Assembly (NCBI GenBank): GCA_013398175.1
Contig: VZRZ01007408.1
Span: 149,612-213,611, forward strand
DNA from: Climacteris rufus
Lineage: Eukaryota; Chordata; Aves; Passeriformes; Climacteridae
DNA: 64,000 nucleotides
Reading direction: 5' to 3'
Each line of letters begins with the position of its first letter. Positions within the stretch are counted from its first letter, which is position 1. The notes under the pieces are model-generated. The model was not told the origin of the DNA. It saw only the letters and a program-made list of their open reading frames with translations, and ran no database searches. Below are positions 11,101-23,000 of the stretch, piece by piece. The position numbers were made by a program, and so were the translations under genes.

Positions 11101-13440
11101 ACAGATACTCATTTCCTTTTCCTTCTGCTCTGGTGACGCTGTCAGCTGCCTGGAACCCAAACCCCCCCACTGCAAAATTAAAATCCCATCCCAAAAAAGT
11201 GCCTGCAGCTCTCCTTGGCTGAGGTGTTTCCCCCTGAGCCACCCTCACAGTGCTGCAGGGAGGATGCTTTTGGCAGAGAAATGCATCGAAGGACAAGTGG
11301 AAATACACTGAAATAAGGAACATCTGATTGAGGCTGGGGGCTGGGGGTGCCAGAGGCTTGCTGGTCACCTGGAGGGGGCTGGTGGCCTTGCATGGAAGTA
11401 ATTCTTGCACTGGATAACTTAGAATTTATCTGCTATAAAGATTTATTTGTCATTTACCTGATTTTCCTAGATTTACCTGTCAGCATCTTCTCTGCTTTCC
11501 CAGCTGCTGCAGGGCCTCACCTTAAGATTAGAGGATAAAAAATGAATTAATTGAGTGTCCAGCACTTGGGACAGGGGAACCCCCCCAGACCCTTCACCCT
11601 ATCCCTGCTGGCTGTCACAGGTGGGAGAATTGCAGCTCCACTGTTCCCAGTACCACCAGTTGCAGAGCAGGATCGGATTTAATGTTACAGAGCGTGGCTC
11701 TTTTATTTTTACCCTTTTTTTCCTCCTTACTCTTGAGTTTCAGTGGTTAAGGCAGCCAAGCGCTGTCAGTATATTAAATTCTGGGAGTGTCTCTCCTGCT
11801 GGGGAGAGGATTTGTAAAACAAAGCATGTTTTCCTCCTCTCTGCTGCCAAACAGATCGGTTTTCCCGAGTGAAATGGGGAAGAGCTTCCCAGCACATTAC
11901 GTTTCACTCCAGGAATTTGCCATTGGTTATGGCTCGACGTGGAGCTTTTGCTGGGCTCTGGCTGCTGCTCCAGGGGCTGGTGGGAGAGGGGAGGAGGAGG
12001 AATCTGCCAGATCTCAGCAGCACCTCCATAGGTGAACAGCAATTCCAGGAATTAAACGGGGAAAGGGGGGGAAGAAAGCAAAGCTTTGCAATAAATCCCT
12101 GGGTGCTGAAAGTGGCCAGAAGCCAAATGACAAAGTCCAAGGTGTGGCAGAGCTGCACCACTGGGAAGGTGGATTCTGTGCCATGCCAGTCTGGGCTGGG
12201 CAGGGATGGGGTGTGAAGGGCAGGGGAGAGGGGTCAGGGCCCCACATGGGCAAAACCATCCCAAGAAATCCCATTTACAGGGAGGGCCTGGGAGCAAATG
12301 CTCTCCAATGGCCACCAAGGCCTGCAGACCTGCTGGGTATGAGCCAGCCTGTGATCCCTGAGCTCTGTCCCACAAACATCCCCCTGCCCCAGCCAAGGCC
12401 AAGCCCTGCATTTCCCAGCCAGAGGCTGTGGGGAACAAGGCACTGAGCAGTGATTCAGTGCCTGGTGCCATGGGGATGTGTGGTGCAGGGGTGCTTGATT
12501 AACTAAATGATGAATATCTTCTGTGTAAGAGGGGGCTGGACCAGTGGGAATAGTAAAACACACAAAAAAATTTTAAAAGTCCTAACGGAGACGGTTCACT
12601 TTGGGCTCCAGTGGCCTCTGTGCTACACAAGAGCAGGGGGCTGTGAGGAAAAAATCCAACTCCTGGTTGGACTGTGCCATTCTGTGCTTGCTCCTGGCCC
12701 TGTGCACACCAGGCAGGGAGCAGCATTCCCTGGAGCCCACCCTGGGGCCCTGGAGTGCTGGAGGAGCTCAGCAATGTTGTGTTTGCCCCACAAGCACAGC
12801 CTGGTCCCTTCTGAGCATCAGAGGTGAGCCAGCCTGGGCTCCCTCAGCTCCTCCCAGCCCGGGACTGCCGGCAGAAGGGCAGGGATGAAGAGGATGGCAG
12901 GGTTGGGGTTGTTTTGTTGCTGCTGGGGCTGAGGGAGGGACCTGCTCTGGCTGCAGCGCTGGGCACCGCAGGGTGGAAGTTGGGTAACCCAGCTCGGAGT
13001 GGGGTGGCTTTGGGATGAACACCCATTTCCTCTGCCTCAGGCTGCTGATGAAACCCCACCAACGCTTCCTACAATTCTTTTTAACCCTTAGGCTGCTGGA
13101 GGCATTGACAGCAAGTGTTCCTGGCAGTGGTGGGGTCTTTTCTGCCCCAAACAGGGTCCCTGATCTCTCCGTGCTCCCTAACCCTGCCCTGCTCTAAGAT
13201 GCTCTTTTTCAGCAACTTTGCTTGCTTCCCTTCCTTCTGCTCTTTTTCCTTCCCCTGTGGGATTTCCAGGTGGATGTGTCCTGGGTCTGCTTGTCTGGGC
13301 AGCCTTGGACTTAATCACCCCCTGGAAGGTGGCTGCTGCTGCTCCTCCCATGCACAGTGGGTGTTGGGGGGATGCTGAGGTGCAGGGAGGGAGGGGAGGG
13401 CTGGGAGAGGTGGGATGTGCTTGGCAGGGGGTTTGGACTG

Positions 13441-13687
13441 GGCTGGGTTAGGCTGGGGTAGGTTAGGAAGGGCTGGGTTAGGCTGGGGTAGGTTAGGAAG
13501 GGCTGGGTTAGGCTGGGGTAGGTTAGGAAGGGCTGGGTTAGGCTGGGGTAGGTTAGGTTGGGATAGGTTAGGAAGGGCTGGGTTAGGCTGGGTTAGGTTA
13601 GGAAGGGCTGGGGTAGGTTAGGAAGGGCTGGGTTAAGCTGGGATAGGTTAGGAAGGGCTGGGTTAGGCTGGGTTAGGTTAGGCTGGG
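13441..13687. repeat. 30-bp G-rich minisatellite
   Basis: The first two full units fill 13441-13500 exactly. The unit is GGCTGGGTTA, GGCTGGGGTA, GGTTAGGAAG. Later units are shortened or rearranged (for example 13551-13570 and 13601-13620). Runs of 3-4 G recur every 6-10 bases on the + strand, so it could form G-quadruplexes. It resembles, but is not, vertebrate telomere repeat. Confidence 0.95.
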
Positions 13688-16319
13688 CAGGGCTGTCTGC
13701 TGTGGGCAGAGGAACAGAGGAGCAGGTCCTGCCCGTGCCCTCCCTGGAGACAGGAACCTCCAAGCTGGGAGAAGCTGATGGTTGCAGTTACACCTCAGCC
13801 CCTGCTCTGCACTTTATCTGTTTATATAATAGCAGCAATGTGTCTTTTTTTCCCCTCAGGCTCTGCTGTTTTCACATCTGATGTGAAATGCAGCAGCTCG
13901 GGGCTCCAGCCTGCAGACAGCCTGGCATGCACCTTTTTTTTTTTTTTCTTCTCTTTTCCTTTTTATCTCGCTTCAGACTGTAAAAGCCCAGAGTGTGAGG
14001 ATGTCTCCTCTCCCCTGCCAGTGTGGGTGTGACGGCTGTGTGGGCAGAGCCCTCCCTGCACATCCCAGCGCTGTGCAGGGGTTCTGGGGGGCAGGAATGG
14101 GGGATGATGCACTGCAAATTCAGTGTATTGTAGCTTTAGATCAGTAACAGTATTTGATGTGTTGGGGGCTTGGTGGCTGTGGCCTTCTCCTAGGTAAGCG
14201 AGGTGGTTATGTGTTAATATTCATTTCATTCTCGTACAAGTGATGTGGAATTCTTTTAGTATTCAACATCTTCAGGTCCTGGCCAAATGCCTAATATGAT
14301 TTAATGCCTGATTCCCTTTCTCTGTGTGTCTCAGCCTTTTTCTCTTTCAAATTTTGGAGAAAAGATCACTGAATGGTAAATTTAATCTTGCCTCTAAAAG
14401 GAAAAGCAAATTGTCCTTTCCATTCCTCTCCAAGCTGAAGGTTTTAGCTCCAATTACTCCTGGCTCTGACCTTGCTGCTCTGTGAGCAGAAACTGCTTGG
14501 AGCTTTCCAGCTTCCTCAGATCTTTTCAAGACTCTTTATCTTTCAGACTTCATGTCTTTCAAAGTCAGAGACACTTTCTTTGTGTGAGGGTTTGAGCTTC
14601 ACCAGCTCAAGAGGGAGACTTGGACACGCACCAGAGCCGAGGGGAGGGAGCTGCCACCTTCTTCCTCATGCCTTTGGGTATCTCAGTGGATATCTCATTC
14701 CTTCTGGCCTCTTTATATCACAATAGAATCTTAGAATCTTCCCAGAGGCCTGGCTGTGCTGTCTGCAGAGCAGGACTCAGGTTTGATGTTGGTGGGGGAA
14801 TTTCTTTACGAGACGTTTCTGGGTTTTGTGAGATTTCCAGCAGCCTGTGCATCCTTGTTGGCCCAGGGAGGTTTTCTTTGAGGTTTCCCTTGAGGTCTTC
14901 TCTCCACCAGCACTGGATCCCACTGCTGGCTGCTGCTTTTAGTCCTTGAATGTTCTCTTTGCCTGTGGGATTGGTTTCTGAGCAGCATTTCCAGGGCTGC
15001 TTTGCTGCTGTCCCGTTCCTGCTTCCTGCTGCTGTTGATCCACTGCCCATTCCGGTGCAAAGTCAGTGAGTGCTCAGGGACTGCATTTGTGTGCTGCACA
15101 AGAAATTACTTGTGAGGCACTAACAGTAAGATTAATTCTAGTTCTAATAGGAACTGAGTTGGAATGAAGGTTGGTTAATTAATGGAGAGGCTGACCAGCC
15201 AGTCTGCGCTCCAAGCAGGCCCCTGGAGTGTGGGGGTTTTTTGGAGGTTGGTTTTTGGTTTTTGTGTGTGTGCTGAGTTCCTCAGCTCCTTGCTTTCTGT
15301 TTAGCCACAGAAAATGAAAAAATGGATGTTAGGGATAGACCCTGCAGCTCTGTAGGAGGTGGATCTCTCTTTTCTAACCCTCAGCATGCAGAACACACTG
15401 AGGCGAGCGAGCTCAGTCTGTCCTTTCCTCCCCCTCCAAGGATGAGCTTGGAAAATGTCACACTAAAAGTGCCCTGTTTTTTTGGTTTGGTTTGGTTTTT
15501 TTTGTGCAGGGGCCGAGATTCCCTGGAAGGGCACAGGGCTTTGAGGCAGCCTGGAAACCCCGATGCCATGGCTGGGACCACGCTGGGCAATTCCCAGAGC
15601 TGCCTCTTGCCCTGGCGCAGGGGGTGTTGGGCTGAGCCCACCCTGGGCCTGGCTCTGCAGGCTGTTCCCTGGCCCCAGCCTGCCCAGGGCCAACATCTTG
15701 GCACAGCAGTGACATCCCAGCAGGGAGGGCAAAGGCTGCTGAGGAAGGAGAGCAGACGTGCCCTGGGCCCGCGCTGGGAAAGGCCGCTCTGGCCGGGAAC
15801 GCGCTGAGGGCTTTTCCTGGGCCGCCTCCATCCCCGTTCCCAGGCTGCCTGCAGAGCTGCTCCCACAGAGCACAGAGCTTCTGCCGGGGACTGCGGCCAT
15901 CTCCGGCTGGGTTTGGCCTTTGGGGCACCCCCAGCTCCAGGAATTTGGGGGGGATGTGGGGTGGGAGGCGTTGGGGTGAGCGCCCCAGGTTGGGCCTTGG
16001 TGAAGCAGCTCCGTGGGGCAGAGCCCCAGTTCCCTCCATGAGGGGTGAGGCTGCTTCAGCCTCTCCCACAGCTTTGGCTGCTCTTCAGCAAACCTGAGCT
16101 CCCCAAAATCAGGGCAGTGGAGCACAAATCTCTGCAGAAACACCACTCAAACCTGTCCAAACAGCCCTTCCTTGATGGTCCCTTTTCTGAAGGATCTTTT
16201 TGACCCCAGCAGCACCCAGACAGCACAAGCAAAGCTTTGGTTCATCCTGGCCTCCCTTCATGTATTTCCATTTATTCATCTGTTTGGATATAGTTCTCTC
16301 TCCAGCATTGGGAGAAGAA

Positions 16320-16664
16320 GGGATTTGGGGGAAATCTTGCTCCCAGAAGAAGGGGTTTGGGGAAATCTTGCTCCCAGAAGAAGGGGTTTGGGGGAAATCT
16401 TGCTACCAGAAGAAGGGATTTGAGGGAAATCTTGCTCCCAGAAGAAGGGGTTTGGGGAAAATCTTGCTCCCAGAAGAAGTGATTTGGGGGAAATCTTGCT
16501 CCCAGAAGAAGGGATTTGAGGAAAATCTTGCTCCCACAAGAAGGGGTTTGGGGGAAATCTTGCTCCCACAAGAAGGGGTTTGGGGGAAATCTTGCTCCCA
16601 CAAGAAGGGATTTGGGGGAAATCTTGCTCCCAGAAGAAGGGATTTGAGGAAAATCTTGCTCCCA
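16320..16664. repeat. 32-bp minisatellite (about 11 copies)
   Basis: The unit reads GGGATTTGGGGGAAATCTTG followed by CTCCCAGAAGAA. Variants differ in GGGATTT versus GGGGTTT, in the G/A count after TTTG, and in CCCAGAAG versus CCCACAAG. The CCCACAAG form is confined to three neighbouring copies (about 16530-16610), a sign of local duplication. Open frames on both strands through it are artefacts. Confidence 0.95.
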
Positions 16665-17354
16665 ATGTCTCTGTGGATTCCCTGGGCTGAGGCACAAAGT
16701 GTGAAACAATTTGGGATGTGAGTGGGAATGACCTACACCCACAGCCAAAATCAGCATGGAGGGAATCTTGATTTAAGCAGCCAATTTTTTGTGGGTCAGA
16801 CTTTTTTGGGGGGTTATTCTATAAGAAAGAGGATGTTTCCCTGTTGGTTGTAAAAAAGCTACTTCTGCTGGGTGTAATTGGATACTTCCTTTTCTGAGGA
16901 GCCTGGTGTATCTGGGGACATTTATTTAGGCAGCTGTGTGGCTGGGGTGATGAATTTTGTGTGTTTTTATTCTGGTGGGAAATGGTGAATTTGGGGTTTA
17001 CACGACTGATTTATTCTTTTGTATTTCTGGCTCGAGTTACATGGAAATGAAAGCAAGTTTAAAGAGCAGAAATGTAGTTTTGAATGTTATTTGTTTGGTT
17101 AATGAACTCAAAATATGCTGGGTAAGACAGCAGACAAAGTAAATGTCTCACAACAGATTTTGCATTTAAAATTAGTTGATTCATTAAGTGGAGTATTAAT
17201 TGTACATGATGAATTACACTTCTGGTCACCATAATTAGAGATCTTGCTGTCTCAGGTTGCAGTTTTACTTGCAGATTGGAAAATGTGCATTTGTCCTTTG
17301 TACTCCTGATTTTTTCATTGACTTGCTGAAATTAGGGGTTAAATTGGAATAAAT

Positions 17355-17406
17355 GAATTGGAATCCTTCAGGTTGGAAAAAACCCTTAAGATTATGGTGT
17401 TCCACA
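17355..17406 (-). mobile_element. CR1 LINE 3'-end fragment
   Basis: Reads GAATCCTTCAGGTTGGAAAA followed by AACCCTTAAGATTATGG, the reverse complement of the conserved CR1 3' terminus (the block normally reading as tcaggttggaaaagacc). It is short and diverged. Confidence 0.65.
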
Positions 17407-18676
17407 CTTGAATTAACTGAAATTGAGATTTCTTTTTGTCCTTGTGAGAGAACCAGACTCCCCCAAAAGCTGTGTTTGCACTTCAGTCTTTTCTGGTTGT
17501 GTTTTTATCAGTGAGTTCCTTAAAATCTTTGGCACTTGATGTGTCCTGCCTACCTGGGCTAACAGGAGCTGTTTAAAATTAAATTAATTTTAAAATTAAA
17601 GCGTGACCAGAGGTTGGCGTCACCTTAAATTGCTTGTTTGAAATCTGGGTGTTTAAAAGTCTAAAAAGTTTAAAATTTGTTTAATTTCTTCCTTTATTTC
17701 ATGGAGCAGCATTAATTGAATTTTAATGTCGCAGAATTGAGTCCTTGTGCAGCCTCATTCTTTAATTCTTCCTTAGCAAGTTTGGGCATTTTCTGGGCAC
17801 TTTGATGAGCCAAAAACCTTTAACTTTGGGTTTCTCTGGAGAGATTGAGCAATCTGGGAGGATCCCACCTCACAACCCCCCAGTCTGGAGCCTCATGCCA
17901 ATGTGGATTCTCAAAGGAGCATCCAAATTCCCTGGTGCCAGCCAGAGGAGTTACTGTGAAGTCTTTCAACAAAATTTTACTTTCCAACCAGATACCAGGT
18001 CCCAGCCCTGCTCTACCTGATGGTTAAAAATCTTATGCTGCAAATCAAAACACACAGGCATGGGGTAAAACATGGGAAAGGCTTAATTTCTTCCCTTAAC
18101 CCCCAAGCTGGCTTTCCTTTGATGATATAAATTAGGGGCAAGGTTCCCAGTGGTTTAGATCACAGCACTGACTGAGTCTCAGGATGGGAAATGGGAGAGT
18201 TTTGAACCACCCTGCAAAAAATGAAGATAATTTGCTGATGCTGATGGTCTCAGCCATCACCTTCCCCATTTTCCTGTGGGTGTTTTCAGAGGAAACCCTC
18301 AACTCAGCAGTTGCCTTCCTCAGGCCACCTGGCAGCCTCTCCTGCAGCAGCCAGAATGGATATTTTGTTGTGTGTGTGCCCTTCCCAGCCTGTCAGGCTG
18401 TGTGATGGGGTTACAGGGAGCCTGCCCAGCAGGGCTGCGATGGATCCAGCATCCATCTATCCTGGGTTGGATCCTGGGCTGTGTTTGAGGGCTTTGGAGG
18501 GCAATTCAGAGCATTCAGCAGGACCCTGGGGGTTGCAGGTGTGGAGCTGTGCCTGCTGCTCTGGCTGAGTTTGAAACTCTGCTTTTCTCCTCCCTTCAGA
18601 TCACAAGTGCAGCTCTTGACCAGGTACCCAAAAACCCCTGAGCAGCACCAGGATGGGTGATGCAAGCAGGCTGCCA

Positions 18677-18907
18677 TGGCTTTAGACTGACAGAGGGGAG
18701 ACTTAGATGGGATATTAGGGAGAAATTCTTCCTTCTGTAGGTGGGGAGGCCCTGGCACAGGGTGCCCAGAGAAGCTGTGGCTGCCCCATCCCTGGAAGTG
18801 TCCAAGGCCAGCTTGGAGCAAACTGGGATAGTGGGAAGTGTCCCTGCCCATGGCAGAGGAGGTGGAATGAGATGAGCTTTAAGGTTCCTTCCAACCCAAT
18901 CCAGTCT
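18677..18907 (+). mobile_element. CR1 LINE 3'-end fragment
   Basis: Contains the typical series of CR1 3' blocks in order: ACTTAGATGGGATATTAGGG, AGAAATTCTTCC, GGCCCTGGCACAGGGTGCCC, GAAGCTGTGGCTGCCCCATC, CCTGGAAGTGTCCAAGGCC, TGCCCATGGCAGAGG, and TTTAAGGTTCCTTCCAACCC at the end. It is 5'-truncated with no reverse transcriptase left, as usual for avian CR1. The well-preserved order suggests a fairly young copy. Confidence 0.93.
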
Positions 18908-19948
18908 TTGCCCAGATTTGTGAATTTGGGAAGAGGAAAAAGGTGTCCCAGCTGTACGTGCACAACCTCTGCTCTCTGACATTTGAGTACAAGAATCCAC
19001 TCCTTTCCATGCCGGCAGAGGCATTCCTTCTCTCTTGCCTTGTTGCTTTAGAAAAAGGGCATCAGCAGCTCCGAGAGCTGCCAGGACTCCAGGTTTTCCT
19101 GGTTTTAGGATGTGTGCATCCCTGTAGAGCCCCTGGGTGCATCACAGCCAACACGGCCGTGGGTGTGTGGCAGCCGGCACAGCCCCTGCTCCCACGCGGG
19201 CACCGGCTGCTGCAGCTCTACCACTGCCAGGCACGAATTCCTGGCATTTCTTGGCAGCAGAAGAATGTCCCAGAGCTGACTTTCCAGCACATGGCACTGG
19301 GCATTCCGTGGAGAGGCTGAACTGCAGAACAGGGACAGCATTGGTGCTTTTCCTGAGCTCCTTGGTTTTCCCTCTCTTTTCCTGCCCACCCTGTTGCTGT
19401 CCAGAGGAGGAGGATGGAGAATGTGGCACGGGGCAGGTAACAGGGTCAGCCTTGCACCAGGGCAAATTTTGGCTCTGACAAACTTCTCCATCCCTTTTCA
19501 AACAGATGTAAAACAGTTCTTGGATGAGATGAACTCCCTGACATGTGGTGAGGAATCTGTGCTTGGGGTGCTTTCATCTCTTGCCCATCAGCTGCTGTCC
19601 TCCACCAACACAAAGAAAATAAATCAGCCAAGCTCTCCTGCAATCTATTTAAAAAAAAAAAAGATCTTTTAGTGTTGCTGCATCATATAAATCAACTTTA
19701 TTTTCTGGAAGAACTCATGTTTGCTTGTGTGCCCTCCCTTTGGAGGAGGGCAAAAACTACAGGAGACTGAAATAATCCCAAAGGCAGGGATAGAGTGCCA
19801 TTCCCACAGGCTTGGATGATTCCATTGGCTGCAGAAGGATGGGAATGACATTGTGCACGTGCACAGCCTGACCAAGCTCCATCTCCAGCTGTTTCATCTC
19901 TGAGTGACCCATCCAGCAGGATGCCGATTCTCCAGCCAGAAAAGAGGA

Positions 19949-20090
19949 GGAATCCCCATCCCTGGAGGGGTTTAAGGGATGTGTGGATGTGGGGCCATGG
20001 TTTAGTGGTGCCTTGGCTGTGCTGGGTCAGCAGTTGGAGTCGATGACCTCAGAGAGCTTTTCCAACCTGAGTAATTCCATGATTCTTTAA
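19949..20090 (+). mobile_element. CR1 LINE 3'-end fragment
   Basis: Shows CATCCCTGGAGGGGTTTAAG, CCATGGTTTAGTGGTGCC, GTTGGAGTCGATGACCTC, GCTTTTCCAACCTGAG and the terminal AATTCCATGATTCT, the hallmark end of CR1 elements. It is 5'-truncated and of a different subfamily from the copy 1 kb upstream. Confidence 0.93.
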
Positions 20091-23000
20091 GAGGGAACAG
20101 CATCTGCTCTACTCCCGCTGCAGAGGGAGTGGAGGAGCAGAAAGGCAGAGTATCCCCCTGGCAAAGGGGAAAGGGAGCAGGGAATTCCCCAGAGCAGGAA
20201 TGAAGTGTACAGAAGTGGCAGAGACACTCTGAGCAGCTGCTCCTTATCTCATCCTGAGCAGGCACATCAGGGAAGATAAAGTAGAAAGGGAAAAGATAAC
20301 ACATATTGAGTCTGCTTGTCAGCCTGGCTCTCAGAGGGAGGTTTTTCCAACCTATTTACTTGTCAGTGGTGATTGTGGACGAGCCTGTGGGATCTGCAGA
20401 GAAAACCAAGGTTTTTTTCTTCTTGTTTAATGCCTTGCAAAAGGGAGTCTTTCTTCCAGGCACGAATTTCTGGCATTTCTCAGCACAGGGAGAAGGTCCC
20501 AAGGCTCTTTTGGTGTCACTGTGTGCTGAATGTCACCCCATGGTTCATTCACATCTCATGTGTGTGAGGCTGGAGGTGTTGGATTCACCACACACCAGTT
20601 GCTTTTACACTTCAAAATCAACTCCATGACTGTGTTGGTCACATCTTAATGATACAGAAATCAGCTGTTCATGGCCATTTGAGGAATTCCAGCCCAGGGT
20701 TGTGGATGTCTCCGTGGGACCAGAGCAGGGAAGGGAGGGCTGAGCACAATGAGCTCATCCTGCTTTTCCTCTTGCTCAGCTCATCACCCTGCATCAGGTT
20801 TCAGGGATAATTCAGTGGTTGTACCTGGGAAATGAGATGAAGAAGCTGGTCCTGTGTCCTGAAAGCTTCTGGGATTCTTCTTTCTCTGCTGTTAACTTCA
20901 GGAGAAGCTGCTGCTCAAAAAATATTCAGTGTTGGCTATTTTGGAGTTGGAAAATAAATGTTCTGGGCTCATAATGCCGGAACTGGGGTAGGAGGGTGGG
21001 AACTTCAAGCCACAGACTTTGTTCTAGCACCTGTGGGAATATTCTGTGGCCACAGCCTTCCATGGGATGTGGCTCAGCTTTCCCAGGAAGGCTCAGCCAC
21101 CCCTGCAGAAGCAGAAGGGATTAGCAGGGTGCTCTGTTACCGCCGGCATTCCAGGCCTCTGCTCTGCTGGAGACACTTCAGGGTGGTGTCACCCTCTGAG
21201 GGATTAAGGGAACAGCCCAGGGCAGGGGGACAAAGGGTTTTCTTGCTGATGTTCCACTTTTGGAGCTGCCCCCTGCCTTGTTCCTGGGGCTCTCTGGGTG
21301 TCTTTTGCTCCTCACCCCAACAGTCAGGGCTGGGTAGGAGCCACTGGTGGAAGGAAACTCCTGATCCAGGCTGGGAGAAGCAAAAGGCTGCGCTGAAAGC
21401 TGCCCTGCATCAGCTCCCAGAGCAGGAGCTGTGACTCAGCAGCGGCAGCAGCAGGTTTTCCATGGAGCCCTCTCCTGCCAAGGCAGCTCCAGGCGTGGTT
21501 GCCATCACCCACAAGTCAGCTAATGGCTTCTTAGCATCCCCTGGGCCACAGCTCCATCACATGCCCCATTTCCCTGGCAGAAGCTCCCTGGGCAAAGGTA
21601 TGTTTTGTGTCTCCTGAGTTCCCTTGGCATCTCCACTGGGAAATGGAATATCAACAACAGCAGCTTAATGGCCCTGACTGTCAAACAAAGCAGAGATATT
21701 CTCATTTTTAGTTGGGGTGGAGAGGGGGGGGCTTTGACACCTTTTATTGCTGAGCAGGATGTGCTGCTGCCTGTCCAGGCAGGAGGAGGATGAGGTGGGC
21801 AGGAGGGGATGTCCCTGCTTCTCCCTGCCTGGCGTGGGGGTTCTGAGTGGCTTTGGGGGTGCAGAGAGCACCCCTTCCCTCAGAGAGGAGGACCCAGACC
21901 CTACAAATGGCACAGCAGGAAGGCTGTGTGGGACCTGTGTCTGTTCTGGGGTGGATTTCTCTTCTCAGCCGAGCACAGGGGCTCTCAGGCCCTGTGGGGT
22001 TAATGTGGCCCATCCCAGGCAGCCCCTGGGGCTGGGGAGCAGCAGCCACCACGCTGTGGCCTCTCTGCCGCCCCATGTGTGGTGAAATGAAGAGGAGGAT
22101 TTTAATGGCTCTTCCTGGAAACATTTGCTGGCACTGGGCTGGCTCTGGAGGGCAGAGTGCTCTCCATCAGCCCAGCCTGGGTCTCCTGGGATCTCATTCC
22201 CTGATTTTGTGCAAAAAGCTTCTTTCGGTGCTCACTTCAGCTGCATCTCGTTCTGGTGTGGCTTCTCCCTGTGCTGCTGTGGGGTGGAGAGGGCCGTGGA
22301 GGAAAAAAGTTTTGCTTAACAAAAACCTGTATTAAGTGCTCTGCTAATCCAGCCCCTTTGGCTTCAGTGGGACTTAAACATGTGCTTGTAGTTAATCAGG
22401 TATTTAAGTGGTTTTCTGACTTGGCAAGGCTGAGAGGAGATATCCCAAAGGAGGAGGAGGAGAGCAGAACCGTGGCCTCCCAGCTCAAGGTGTCTGGAAG
22501 TGGGGGTGTTGAAGGCAGCAGTGTGAGTTTGGGGATGTGGGTTTAACTTTCTGTGACTCAGTTTCTCCTTCTGTTCAGGAGAAGACTCTCTTAAAACCCA
22601 GCATGGGCTGTGAGGCATCCAAGATGACAAGGAAGGCAGCGGTTTGGGGGAACAGGGCAAGCTGGGCTCGGTGTTCATCACTAAATCCATCTGAGCTGGC
22701 ACTGCAGGCACAGGGAGGCTCTGCTGCATTCCAGGGCTGGCACCTCCAGGAGAGGAGGGCTCTGCCAGGCACCCGGGGTGAGAGCAGAGGGGCTGGAGGG
22801 AGGATCTGAAGGGAGATCATCTCCACTCACACTTGGAAAAGCAGCATGAGGAGCTCCCAGCTGTCTGTGGGGCTGTGCAGGAGTGTGAGGAACACGTTCC
22901 CTTCCCTCCCTGATTTCACCCCAGAGACCCCTCAGGGTGGTTTTGGGGTTAATGAGCTCTCACTGCCCCAGGGATGGGCACCAGGCCTTTGGAAATGCAG

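Noticed and set aside
13441..13687. Interstitial telomeric repeat
   Set aside because: TTAGG occurs often but is followed by A, C or T rather than forming TTAGGG tandem hexamers. The true unit is 30 bp.
15322..16146. Overlapping open frames of 160-227 codons on both strands
   Set aside because: GC-rich sequence with few stops. No domain, no conserved motif, and frames overlap on both strands.
16200..16757. Repetitive 'proteins' on both strands (about 160-173 codons)
   Set aside because: They are translations of the 32-bp minisatellite.
20000..20050. Possible tRNA-like A and B boxes (GTTTAGTGGT ... GTTGGAGTCGA)
   Set aside because: This is the normal CR1 3'-end sequence, and no cloverleaf can be formed.
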